Of a stretch of 23,773 nt of DNA, positions 14,468 to 22,963 are shown in pieces. How positions within the stretch are numbered: the stretch's first letter is position 1; the number at the start of each line of letters is the position of its first letter. The translations under genes were made by a program, and so were the position numbers. The notes beneath the pieces are model-generated. The model ran no database searches. It was not told the DNA's origin and saw only the letters and a list, made by a program, of their open reading frames with translations. The DNA comes from Alphaproteobacteria bacterium (GTDB lineage Bacteria; Pseudomonadota; Alphaproteobacteria; Micropepsales; Micropepsaceae), in the NCBI GenBank assembly GCA_003246795.1, contig QKCS01000054.1, forward strand, positions 1 through 23,773. The letters run 5' to 3'.

Positions 14468-15756
14468 GCGGTCGCACCGCCTTCGTGAACGCTCGTCTGA
14501 TCGACCCCGACACCGGGCTCGACGCGAAAGGCGGCTTGCTTGTCGAAGGCGAGACGATCGCCGACGTGGGCCCGCGCGTCTTCAACGACGGCAAACCGGC
14601 GAACGCGGCGGTCATTGACTGCAACGGCCAAGTTCTCGCGCCGGGCCTCGTCGACATGCGCGTCTTCACGGGCGAGCCTGGCGCCGAGCATCGCGAGACG
14701 CTCGCCTCGGCCAGCGAGTCGGCGGCCGCGGGCGGCGTAACCTCGTTCGCGATGATGCCCGTCACCGATCCCGTGATCGACGACGCGGCACTCGTCGACT
14801 TCATCACGCGCCGCGCGGCCGCCACCGCCCGCGTGCGCATCTATCCGACCGCCGCGCTGACCAAGGGCCTCAAAGGCGCGCAGATGTCCGAGATCGGGCT
14901 CTTGAGCGAAGCCGGCGCTATCGCCTTCACCGACGCCGACCGCACGGTGGCCTCCAGCCTTATCATGCGCCGCTGCCTCGCTTACGCCGCGAACTTCGAC
15001 GCGCTCGTCATCACGCATGCCGAAGAGCCCAGCCTTGCCGGCGCGGGTCAGATCAACGAAGGCGCATTCGCGGCACGGATGGGTCTCGGCGGCATTCCGA
15101 CGGCGGCCGAAGCGATCGCCGTCGAACGCGACATACGCCTCCTCGAACTCACACGCGCACGCTACCACCTGGGGCAGGTTTCCTGCGCCGCCGCGCTCGA
15201 CGTCGTCGCCGAAGCGAAACAACGCGGCTTGCCCGTCACCTGCGCCGTCGCGGGTCATCACCTGGCACTCAACGAAAACGACATCGGCGAGTACAAAACC
15301 TTTGCGAAGGTCTCGCCGCCGCTGCGTTCGGAAGAGGACCGCCAGGCAATGGTCGAAGGCGTGCGCGCGGGCGTGATCGACGCCATCGTGTCCAGCCACG
15401 ATCCGCAAGCGCCGGAGACGAAGCGCCTGCCCTTTGCGCAGGCGGCCTATGGGGCCGTCGGCCTCGAAACGCTGCTGTCCGTCGCGTTGTCGCTGCATCA
15501 CGACGCAGGCCTCAGCCTCGTCGACGCCTTGCGCCGCGTGACGATCGACCCGGCAAAAATCCTGCGCCTGCCCCAAGGCCGCCTTGCGAAAGGCGCACCC
15601 GCCGATCTCGTGCTTTTCGACCCGGCGGCGCCCCGCAAGATCGACCCGGTCGAATTCCGCTCGCACTCGAAGAATTCGCCCTTCGACGGGCGATTGATGC
15701 ACGGCCGCGTTTTGCGCACAGTGGTCGCCGGACAGACGATCTTTCAGGCGGCCTAA
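14464..15756 (+). CDS. pyrC: Dihydroorotase-like protein (PyrC'), predicted non-catalytic partner of PyrB
   Basis: Protein of 430 residues with the amidohydrolase fold of class I dihydroorotase: N-terminal beta-sandwich, APGLVDM at about 59-65, and C-terminal KGAPADLVLFDP. The metal-binding H-x-H of active enzymes (D-x-H-V-H-x-R-E-P-G) is Arg66-Val-Phe68 here, and the substrate Arg is Gly70 (DMRVFTGEPG). The catalytic Asp motif ATDHAPH is replaced by VSSHDPQ (Ser311). His185 (ITHAEEP) and His265-His266 (AGHHLALNE) remain. I infer loss of dihydroorotase activity and a structural role in the PyrB complex, as known for Pseudomonas PyrC'. A working pyrC should then lie elsewhere in the genome. 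It will usually be labelled dihydroorotase by automatic annotation. plsY begins directly after the stop. Confidence 0.93.
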   Translation: MSGRTAFVNARLIDPDTGLDAKGGLLVEGETIADVGPRVFNDGKPANAAVIDCNGQVLAPGLVDMRVFTGEPGAEHRETLASASESAAAGGVTSFAMMPVTDPVIDDAALVDFITRRAAATARVRIYPTAALTKGLKGAQMSEIGLLSEAGAIAFTDADRTVASSLIMRRCLAYAANFDALVITHAEEPSLAGAGQINEGAFAARMGLGGIPTAAEAIAVERDIRLLELTRARYHLGQVSCAAALDVVAEAKQRGLPVTCAVAGHHLALNENDIGEYKTFAKVSPPLRSEEDRQAMVEGVRAGVIDAIVSSHDPQAPETKRLPFAQAAYGAVGLETLLSVALSLHHDAGLSLVDALRRVTIDPAKILRLPQGRLAKGAPADLVLFDPAAPRKIDPVEFRSHSKNSPFDGRLMHGRVLRTVVAGQTIFQAA

Positions 15757-16344
15757 ATGATCGAAGCCATCATCGCCTTCATGGGCGGTTACGCCTTGGG
15801 CGCCATTCCCTTCGCGTTCCTCGTCACGAGACTGTTCGGCCTCGGCGACATCCGCCAAGTCGGATCGGGCAACGTCGGCGCGACGAACGTCTTGCGCACA
15901 GGAAACAAGCTCGCCGCAGCGCTTACGCTCATCGGCGACGCAGGCAAGGGCGTCGTCGCGGTGCTAATCGCCAAGCAGTTCAGCGACATTGCGGCGATGG
16001 CGGCCGCCCTTGGCGCCTTCACCGGCCACATCTTCCCCGTCTGGCTCAACTTCAAAGGCGGCAAAGGCGTGGCGACCTGCGCCGGCATCATTGCCGCGCT
16101 GAGCTGGCCGGTCGCGCTCATGGCGGCGGCGACGTGGCTCGTCGCTGCTGTCGTTGCGCGAATCTCGTCGCTCTCGGCCCTTGTTGCGGCGGCGGTGACG
16201 CCCGTTTACATGGCGATCTTCGACAAATGGGAGTACGCAGTCGGCGCGGCGATCCTGGCCGTGCTCGTCTTCGTCACGCACCGCGAAAACATCCGCCGGT
16301 TGCTCGCGGGCACCGAACCGCGGATTGGCGCCAAGAAAGCCTGA
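15757..16344 (+). CDS. plsY: Glycerol-3-phosphate acyltransferase PlsY
   Basis: Protein of 195 residues, an integral inner-membrane enzyme. It transfers an acyl group from acyl phosphate (made by PlsX) to glycerol-3-phosphate, the entry step to phospholipids. The family motifs are clear: GSGNVGATNVLRTGN (about 34-48), the glycine-rich KGGKGVATCAG (about 101-111) in the cytoplasmic loop, and a late THREN motif. Five hydrophobic segments are visible, matching the known topology. ATG 15757 abuts the TAA of the preceding gene, so translation is probably coupled. It converges on a small membrane-protein gene with a 3-base gap. Confidence 0.97.
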   Translation: MIEAIIAFMGGYALGAIPFAFLVTRLFGLGDIRQVGSGNVGATNVLRTGNKLAAALTLIGDAGKGVVAVLIAKQFSDIAAMAAALGAFTGHIFPVWLNFKGGKGVATCAGIIAALSWPVALMAAATWLVAAVVARISSLSALVAAAVTPVYMAIFDKWEYAVGAAILAVLVFVTHRENIRRLLAGTEPRIGAKKA

Positions 16345-16347
16345 CGA

Positions 16348-16449
16348 CTATTTGCTGTTCGTCATCCAGGCGACGACGAACAGCGTGAGCCCGAACACCA
16401 CCATCGCGGCGATCACCGCGGTGACGTACATCGTGTCTCCGGCGTCCAT
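16348..16449 (-). CDS. 33-residue single-pass membrane microprotein
   Basis: The frame from ATG 16449 to TAG encodes 33 residues. A short acidic N-terminus (MDAGDTMY) is followed by one hydrophobic helix of about 20 residues (TAVIAAMVVFGLTLFVVAW) and a polar end (MTNSK). This fits a single transmembrane segment, probably N-out/C-in by charge, although charge bias is slight. GGAGG lies 9 bases upstream, one of the best ribosome sites in the window. The gene sits tail-to-tail with plsY (3 bases apart) and is divergent from dprA. The sequence resembles short conserved membrane proteins of rhizobia with D-T-M-Y near the start, from memory and unverified. It is too short for routine gene callers. 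Function unknown. Confidence 0.72.
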   Translation of the reverse strand: MDAGDTMYVTAVIAAMVVFGLTLFVVAWMTNSK

Positions 16450-16533
16450 ATGGGCCTTCCTCCCGGTGTTTTGCCGACGAGCGTGACAAGCGGCCCGCCG
16501 ATGGGCTTTGATCGAAGTCAAAGCGGACGCCGC

Positions 16534-17642
16534 ATGGACGAAACGACACTAATGCTAGGCGATTCCGAACGCGTGGCGCGCCTGCGCCTGATCCGCGCCG
16601 CGACCATCGGCCCGGCGACGTTCTGGCCGCTGATCGAGCGTTACGGCAGCGCGCGCCGCGCCATCGAAGCCCTGCCCACGCTCGCGCGCAAATCGCCGAA
16701 GACGCGCCCCCTCGCCCCCTTGCAGGCCGACGTCGAACGCGAGATCGAATCACCGAACGCCACGGCGCGCGCATCGTCGCGCACGGCGAACCGGACTATC
16801 CCGCCGCGCTCGCTCAACTCGAAGCGCCGCCGCCGCTCCTCACCGTGATGGGCAATGCCGCAATCCTGAACAGGACGATCGTGGCCATCGTCGGCGCACG
16901 CAACGCCTCGGCCCTGGGCCAACGTTTCGCCCGCGAGATCGCGCGCGACCTTGGCGCGGCCGACATCGCCGTCGCCTCAGGCCTCGCGCGCGGCAGCGAC
17001 ACGGCAGCCCACAAAGGCAGCCTGAAGACAGGCACGATCGCCGTCATGGCCGGCAGCATCGACGTCGTCTATCCGCCAGAGAACGCGAGCCTCTACCGCG
17101 AGATCGTGATCGACGGGGCGGCTGTCAGCGAGATGCCTTTCGCACTCCAGCGGTCGCCAAACATTTCCCCCGCCGCAACCGGATCATCTCCGGGTTGACC
17201 CGCGGGGTCGTGGTCGTCGAGGCGACGCTGAACTCCGGCTCATTGATCACGGCCCGCCTCGCCGGCGAGCAAGGCCGCGATGTCTTCGCCGTACCGGGCT
17301 CGCCGCTCGACCCGCGGGCGAAGGGAACCAACGGCCTTCTCCGCCAAGGCGCGATCCTGACCGAAAGCGCCGAGGACGTGCTCGCCCATCTCGGTCCGCA
17401 GCTCTTCGCGCCCGCACCCAGGATGCCGCCAGAACGCCCCCCGGCCGCCCCATTGCCGCCCGAAAACACCGATGCTCTTCAGGCTGAGATCCTTCGGCGT
17501 TTGGGACCCGCCCCGGTTGAGATCGACGAGCTGATTCGACTGACCGGCGCCTCACCGGCGGAGGTCTCGGCCGCCCTCTTGGACCTGGAATTCGCGGGGG
17601 GCATTAACCCGGCATCCTGGGTATAAGGTGTATCTATCCTGA
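16534..17642 (+). pseudogene. dprA: DprA (DNA processing protein), disrupted by three single-base indels
   Basis: DprA loads RecA on incoming single-stranded DNA in transformation. The family's parts are all here in order, but in three frames and then back. Frame A (16534-16749): MDETTLMLGDSERVARLRL and the SAM-like start. Near 16749 one base is lost, and the Rossmann-like core continues in the next frame (RHGARIVAHGEPDYPAAL, TIVAIVGARNAS, SGLARGSDTAAHKGSL, AGSIDVVYPPENASLY, ending FALQ). Near 17150 another base is missing, after which VAKHFPRRNRIISGLTRG and AVPGSPLDPRAKGTN follow in the third frame. A third event adds one base in the G6 run or CCC at 17596-17610. Correcting it restores a typical ending, TRHPGYKVYLS, with a stop at 17640-17642; otherwise the frame ends at 17626. 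It may be a real pseudogene or a locally poor consensus sequence. Confidence 0.88.
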
Positions 17643-17784
17643 AGCCATTAACCTTCTAATTCATTGAATATAAAACGTTATCTGGCACTTAAGGATTGTA
17701 CCGGCTGGCTTTGGTTGACACCTTTACTAGATATAGACCATCGTCCGCCCCCCATCGGGACCCCCCTGAAGGACTGTAGGTAGA

Positions 17785-20502
17785 GTGGCCGCAACCAATG
17801 TCGTGATCGTGGAATCGCCGGCGAAGGCGAAGACGATCAACAAGTATCTGGGCAACACATATAAGGTGTTGGCCTCCTACGGCCACGTACGGGACCTGGC
17901 GGAAGAGGACGGTTCCGTCCGTCCCGACAAGGACTTCGAAATGTCCTGGGAGGTCGCCGAGCGGGCGGCCAAGCACCTCAACGAAATCGTCGGCGCCGTC
18001 AAAGGCGCGAAAAAGCTGATCCTCGCCACCGACCCCGATCGCGAGGGCGAAGCCATTTCCTGGCACCTGCTCCAGGTGCTGAAGCAGAAAAAGGCCCTGA
18101 AAGACGTCGAAATTCAGCGCGTCGTCTTCAACGCGATCACGAAGGCCGCGGTCCAGGACGGGATGTCCCATCCGCGCGACATCGATGACCAGCTGGTCGA
18201 CGCCTATCTCGCCCGCCGCGCGCTCGACTACCTCGTCGGCTACAACCTCTCGCCGGTGCTCTGGCGCAAGCTGCCGGGGTCCCGCTCCGCCGGCCGCGTC
18301 CAATCCGTCGCGCTGCGCCTGATCTGCGAGCGCGAACTCGAGATCGAGAAGTTCAAGCCCCAGGAATACTGGACCGTCGATACGGCGTTGCAGACGCCGC
18401 CGGGCGACGCGCTGACCGCGCGCCTGATCAAGCTCGACGGCGAAAAGCTCGAAAAATTCTCGCTGCCAAACGAAGCGGCGGCCGAAGCCGCGCGTCGCGC
18501 CATCGAGGCCGGCACGTTCAAAGTCGCGAACGTCGAATCGAAGCCTGCGCGCCGCAACCCGAACCCGCCCTTCACCACCTCGACGCTTCAGCAGGAGGCC
18601 GCGCGCAAGCTGGGCTTCTCGGCCAGCCACACGATGCGCATCGCCCAGCGCCTCTACGAAGGCGTCAACGTCGACGGCGAGACGGTCGGCCTCATCACCT
18701 ATATGCGTACCGACGGCGTGGACGTCGCGCCCGAGGCGCTCGCCGCCACGCGCAAGCTCATTGTCAACCGCTACTCCGATCGTCATTTGCCGGAGAAGGC
18801 GCGCGAATACAAATCGAAGACCCGCAACGCCCAAGAAGCGCACGAAGCCATCCGCCCGACGGACGTCGAGCGCACGCCGGACTCGTTGAAGCATATCGAG
18901 CCCGACATGCTGCGCCTCTACGACCTCGTGTGGAAGCGTATGGTCGCGAGCCAAATGGAAGCGGCCGAGTTCGAACGCACGACCATCGACATCGAAACCG
19001 CCGACAGCCGCACGGGTCTGCGCGCGACCGGTTCGGTGCTGACCTTCGACGGCTTCCTCGCGCTCTATCAGGAAGGCACCGACGATCCGTCCGACGAAGA
19101 CGACAGCGCACGCCTACCCATGGTGAACGCGGGCGACGCCATGAACGTCACCGATGTGAAACCGGCGCAGCATTTTACCGAACCACCGCCGCGCTTCTCC
19201 GAAGCCTCGCTCGTCAAGAAGCTCGAAGAGCTCGGCATCGGCCGCCCGTCAACCTACGCCTCGACCCTCCAAGTGCTGCGTGACCGCAAATACGTGCGCA
19301 TGGAGAAGTCGCGCTTCCTGCCCGAAGACCGCGGCCAGCTAGTCACGGCGTTCCTGACGAACTTCTTCGGCCATTACGTCGAATACGATTTCACGGCGAG
19401 CCTCGAAGATCAGCTCGACCAGGTCTCCGATGGCAAGCTGAACTGGAAGAAGCTGCTCGCCGATTTCTGGCGCGACTTCCACGCCGCCATCGAGGACATC
19501 TCCGACCTGCGCATCACGCAGGTTCTGGACACCTTGAACGAGGTCTTGGGACCCCACATCTTCCCGCCCACGGCCGACGGCGCCGATCCGCGCAAATGCC
19601 CGCAATGCGGACGCGGCGAGTTGGGTTTGCGCCTCGGCCGGTACGGCGCCTTCATCGGCTGCTCGAACTACAACGCCGAGGGCGAAGAGCAGTGCAGTTA
19701 TACGCGGCCGTTGTCCGGCAACGGCGCTACTGAAGAAACGCGCGTCCTGGGCACGGACCCCGAAACGGGTTTGAGCGTGTCGATCCGCGCCGGCCGCTTC
19801 GGTCCGTATCTGCAGCTCGGCGAAACGAGCAAGGAAAAGGGCGCCGAGAAGCCGAAACGCGCCGGCATCCCGAAGAACGTCGACCGCGCAAATCTGACGT
19901 TGGAACACGCGCTGCGCCTGCTCTCGCTGCCGCGCCAAGTCGGCATCCACCCGGAAACCAGCCAGCCGATCGAAGCGAACTTCGGCCGCTTCGGACCCTA
20001 CATCAAACACGACGGCATGTACGCGAACCTCGAGAGCGACGAGGACGTGTTCACGATCGGCGTCAACCACGCCGTCACCGTGCTCGCCGAGAAGAAGGCG
20101 AACCCACGCCGCCGCTTCAACGAGCCGAAGGCATTGAAGGAACTGGGCGAACACCCGGAATCGAAGGCGATGGTCAAGGTGATGAGCGGCCGCTACGGCC
20201 CCTATGTCACCGACGGCGAGACGAACGCGACGCTGCCGAAGGGCACCGACCCGCAGACGACGACGATGGAACAGGCCACCGAACTCCTGCGCGAGCGCGC
20301 GGCCCAAGGCGGCGGCAAGAAGAAAAAGAAGAAGACGACCAAAGCCAAAGCGGCGAAATCCAAGGCGAACGGCGAAGCGAAAGACGCGAAGGCCGACGCC
20401 AAGCCGGCGAAGGCGGCCAAAGCCGCCAAGGCCGAAACGAAATCAAAACCGCCGGGCGCGAAGAAAGCGCCAGCGAAGAAGAAAGAACTTGAAGAGACGT
20501 GA
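17785..20502 (+). CDS. topA: DNA topoisomerase I with lysine/alanine-rich C-terminal tail
   Basis: Protein of 905 residues from GTG 17785, with GAAGGA 11 bases upstream. It relaxes negatively supercoiled DNA. The Toprim domain has Glu10 (VVIVESPAKAK) and TDPDREGEAISWH (Asp83, Asp85, Glu87). The catalytic tyrosine is Tyr306 in GLITYMRTDG. One four-cysteine zinc finger follows (Cys605, Cys608, Cys626, Cys637), then several GRFGPYLQ/GRYGPYVT repeats of the TopA C-terminal type. The last 60 residues or so (about 845-905) are Lys/Ala-rich (KKKKKKTTKAKAAKSKANG and similar), a disordered DNA-binding tail seen in several GC-rich lineages. About 140 bases separate it from the dprA remnant. A TTGACA at 17715 is present there, but no -10 box lies at normal spacing. 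Its stop overlaps the start of rnr. Confidence 0.97.
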   Translation: MAATNVVIVESPAKAKTINKYLGNTYKVLASYGHVRDLAEEDGSVRPDKDFEMSWEVAERAAKHLNEIVGAVKGAKKLILATDPDREGEAISWHLLQVLKQKKALKDVEIQRVVFNAITKAAVQDGMSHPRDIDDQLVDAYLARRALDYLVGYNLSPVLWRKLPGSRSAGRVQSVALRLICERELEIEKFKPQEYWTVDTALQTPPGDALTARLIKLDGEKLEKFSLPNEAAAEAARRAIEAGTFKVANVESKPARRNPNPPFTTSTLQQEAARKLGFSASHTMRIAQRLYEGVNVDGETVGLITYMRTDGVDVAPEALAATRKLIVNRYSDRHLPEKAREYKSKTRNAQEAHEAIRPTDVERTPDSLKHIEPDMLRLYDLVWKRMVASQMEAAEFERTTIDIETADSRTGLRATGSVLTFDGFLALYQEGTDDPSDEDDSARLPMVNAGDAMNVTDVKPAQHFTEPPPRFSEASLVKKLEELGIGRPSTYASTLQVLRDRKYVRMEKSRFLPEDRGQLVTAFLTNFFGHYVEYDFTASLEDQLDQVSDGKLNWKKLLADFWRDFHAAIEDISDLRITQVLDTLNEVLGPHIFPPTADGADPRKCPQCGRGELGLRLGRYGAFIGCSNYNAEGEEQCSYTRPLSGNGATEETRVLGTDPETGLSVSIRAGRFGPYLQLGETSKEKGAEKPKRAGIPKNVDRANLTLEHALRLLSLPRQVGIHPETSQPIEANFGRFGPYIKHDGMYANLESDEDVFTIGVNHAVTVLAEKKANPRRRFNEPKALKELGEHPESKAMVKVMSGRYGPYVTDGETNATLPKGTDPQTTTMEQATELLRERAAQGGGKKKKKKTTKAKAAKSKANGEAKDAKADAKPAKAAKAAKAETKSKPPGAKKAPAKKKELEET

Positions 20503-22751
20503 ATAAAAAACTGCGCGAACCGCGTGACACTCAAGAGCGCGGATCGATACCGACGCGCCAAGACTTGCTCTCCTACCTCAACGAACATCCCCAAGCCACC
20601 AAACGCGATCTCGCCCGCCACTTCGATCTGAAGGGCGGCGAGAAGATCGTGCTGAAGCGCATGCTGCGCGACATGATGGACGAAGGCGAGATCAAGCGCG
20701 GCCGCGGCCGCAAGCTCTCGCGCAAGGACGATTTGCCGGAAGTCACCGTCGTCGAAGTCGTGGGCCAGGAACCCGACGGCGATTTGATCTGCCGCCCCAC
20801 GCGCTGGGACGCCAAGGCCGAACCGCCGCGCATCCTGCTCGCGCCCGGCGCCGACAAGGCCGTGCAAGGCGCGGCGCTCGGCATCGGCGAACGCTTCCTC
20901 GCCCGCCTGAAAGAAACCAAAGAAGGCTACGAGGCGCGCATCATGAAGCGTCTCGGCACGAGCGCGCACACCGCGCTCGGCGTCTTCCGCAAGCTCGGCC
21001 GCAACGGCCGCGTCGAACCGGTCGACCGCAAGGCGCGCCACGAATTTGCCGTCGCCGAAGGCGACACGAACGACGCGATGGACGGCGAACTCGTCGTCGT
21101 CGAGCCGCTCTCGGGCCGCGCGATGGGCCAACCGAAGGCGCGCGTACGCGAACGCATCGGCCGCATGTCGGAACCGAAAACCGTCAGCCTGATCGCGATC
21201 CACGCTCACGGCATCCCCGACCATTTCCCGCAAGCCGTGATCGACGAGGCCGAACGCGCGAGACCCGCAAAGCTTGAAGGCGCGCGCAAAGATCTCCGCG
21301 ACGTGCCGCTCGTCACGATCGACCCGCCCGACGCGCGCGACCACGACGACGCTGTGTGGGCCGCACCCGACGACGACCCCGCGAATAAGGGCGGCTACAA
21401 AGCGATCGTCGCCATCGCCGACGTCTCGTACTACGTGCGTCCGAATTCGGCGCTCGACCGCGAGGCGCTGCGCCGCGGCAACTCGGTCTATTTTCCAGAC
21501 CGCGTCGTGCCGATGCTGCCCGAGGCGCTCTCCGCCGACCTCTGTTCGCTGAAGGAAAAGGTCGACCGCGCGATCGTCGCCTGTCACTTGACCTTCGACG
21601 CGCAAGGCCGCGTGAAGAAACACCGCTTCGAACGCGCGCTCATGCGCTCCACCGCGCGCCTGTCCTACAACGAGGTGCAAGACGCGCTCGACGGCAACCC
21701 GAACGACAAGACCGGCCCGCTGCTCAAGCCCATCCTGAAGCCGCTCGAAGCGTGCTACCGCGCGATGACGAAGGCGCGCGACAAGCGCAGCCCGATCGAC
21801 CTCGACCTGCCCGAGCACAAGATCGAGCTGGACGAGAAAGGGCGCGTGAAGACGATCGCCCTGCGCGAACGCTACGACGCGCACCGCCTGATCGAAGAGT
21901 TCATGATCCAGGCGAACGTCGCCGCGGCCGAAACGCTGGAGGCCAAGCGCGTGCCGCTCGTCTTCCGCGTCCACGCCCCGCCGTCGGACGAAAAGCTCCA
22001 CGCCCTCGCCGATTTCCTGGAGACGCTGAAGATCGCTCTGCCCAAGGGTCAGACGGTCACGACGAAGATGCTGAACCGCATCCTGGAGGCCGCGCGCAAC
22101 ACGCCGAACGCGGACCTTGTCAACGTGATCACGCTGCGCTCGATGGCGCAGGCCGAATACAACCCCGAGAACATCGGCCACTTCGGCTTGGCGCTGCGCC
22201 GCTATGCGCACTTCACCTCGCCGATCCGCCGCTACGCCGACCTCATCGTCCACCGCGCCCTCGTGCGCGCGTTCAAGATGGGTCCGGGCGGTCTCACCGA
22301 CGGCGAAATCGACAGGCTCGAACGCGACGCGCAGGACATCTCGGCCTTCGAGCGCCGCGCCATGGCGGCCGAGCGGGACTCCACAGACCGCTACATCGCC
22401 GCCTACATGTCCGATCGCGTCGGCGCGGAGTTCGCGGGCCGCATCTCGGGCGTCACCCGCTTCGGCCTCTTCGTCCGTCTCGCCGAAACCGGCGCCGATG
22501 GCCTCGTGCCCGTGCGCTCGCTGGGCCGCGAGTTCTTCCATCACGACGAACGCGCTCACGCCCTCGTCGGCGAGAATTCCGGCATGACCTACAAACTCGG
22601 GGACAAGGTGCGCGTGCGCTTGGAGGAAGCGACGCCGCTCACCGGCGGCTTACGTTTCGAGCTGATCGAAGGCGGCAACGCAGGCACGCCGATGCGCGCG
22701 CGCGGCGGCAAGAAAGACTCCAAACGCAACCACCGCCGGCGCCGCCATTAA
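20499..22751 (+). CDS. rnr: Ribonuclease R
   Basis: Protein of 750 residues from GTG 20499, overlapping the topA stop by 4 bases (GTGA), so translation is likely coupled. It is a processive 3'-5' exoribonuclease able to unwind structured RNA. An N-terminal winged-helix-like segment (RQDLLSYLNEHPQATKRDLA) is followed by cold-shock folds. The RNB catalytic domain has the metal-binding aspartates Asp275, Asp281, Asp283 and Asp284 in TIDPPDARDHDDA. The conserved ALRRYAHFTSPIRRYADLIV motif follows, then a C-terminal S1 domain (about 643-725: GRISGVTRFGLFVRL). The end is a short basic tail (RGGKKDSKRNHRRRRH). The frame opposite this gene is open for 785 codons, but this is a shadow of its codon bias. 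Confidence 0.97.
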   Translation: MNKKLREPRDTQERGSIPTRQDLLSYLNEHPQATKRDLARHFDLKGGEKIVLKRMLRDMMDEGEIKRGRGRKLSRKDDLPEVTVVEVVGQEPDGDLICRPTRWDAKAEPPRILLAPGADKAVQGAALGIGERFLARLKETKEGYEARIMKRLGTSAHTALGVFRKLGRNGRVEPVDRKARHEFAVAEGDTNDAMDGELVVVEPLSGRAMGQPKARVRERIGRMSEPKTVSLIAIHAHGIPDHFPQAVIDEAERARPAKLEGARKDLRDVPLVTIDPPDARDHDDAVWAAPDDDPANKGGYKAIVAIADVSYYVRPNSALDREALRRGNSVYFPDRVVPMLPEALSADLCSLKEKVDRAIVACHLTFDAQGRVKKHRFERALMRSTARLSYNEVQDALDGNPNDKTGPLLKPILKPLEACYRAMTKARDKRSPIDLDLPEHKIELDEKGRVKTIALRERYDAHRLIEEFMIQANVAAAETLEAKRVPLVFRVHAPPSDEKLHALADFLETLKIALPKGQTVTTKMLNRILEAARNTPNADLVNVITLRSMAQAEYNPENIGHFGLALRRYAHFTSPIRRYADLIVHRALVRAFKMGPGGLTDGEIDRLERDAQDISAFERRAMAAERDSTDRYIAAYMSDRVGAEFAGRISGVTRFGLFVRLAETGADGLVPVRSLGREFFHHDERAHALVGENSGMTYKLGDKVRVRLEEATPLTGGLRFELIEGGNAGTPMRARGGKKDSKRNHRRRRH

Positions 22752-22839
22752 TTCCCTGTCATCCGGCTTCCTTGAGTCACGACCGTCACGTCGCGAGCGC
22801 GCGCGGTAAATAAAGTATTGCATCACGGTTCATGAACGA

Positions 22840-22963
22840 TTACATGCGACCCTCCTTACGACGCGTAACGCACGTGCCGCTGGCCCCTTGGTGGTTTATG
22901 CAACGACGGAAGCGTCCTTTTTGATTGCGCCGGTGAAGAGCCGGGTCATTAAGGGTGTTGACG
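22840..22963 (+). promoter_or_regulatory. Structured 5' leader of ornithine decarboxylase, candidate speF leader RNA
   Basis: The 212-base gap between rnr and the decarboxylase has no ORF, and its right half is full of short hairpins: TTACG-ACG-CGTAA (22856-22868), a C-C-G-C/G-T-G-G stem (22877-22880 with 22891-22894), GACG-GAAG-CGTC (22905-22916) followed by C and five T, and CCGG-N7-CCGG near 22931. The T tract gives the third hairpin an attenuator look. A conserved RNA called the speF leader is known upstream of alphaproteobacterial ornithine decarboxylase genes. Position and structure fit, but I could not compare with its covariance model. Exact limits are uncertain. Confidence 0.55.

Noticed and set aside
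14251..15858. 535-codon minus-strand frame opposite pyrB/pyrC'
   Set aside because: Antisense to confidently identified genes. His/Arg/Asp-rich composition without domain-like features.
16740..17160. Programmed ribosomal frameshifting in dprA
   Set aside because: Three shifts with different signs are needed, the first two sites are not slippery heptamers, and DprA is not known to use recoding. Mutation or sequence error is simpler.
17715..17737. TTGACA ... TATAGA upstream of topA as a sigma70 promoter
   Set aside because: The spacing between the boxes is only 11 bases, too short for sigma70. Neither box has a good partner at 16-18 bases.
20202..22559. 785-codon open frame on the minus strand opposite topA/rnr
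   Set aside because: It is longer than rnr itself but is antisense to two certain genes. The Val/Arg/Ala-rich product with no motif is the usual product of GC-rich third codon positions.
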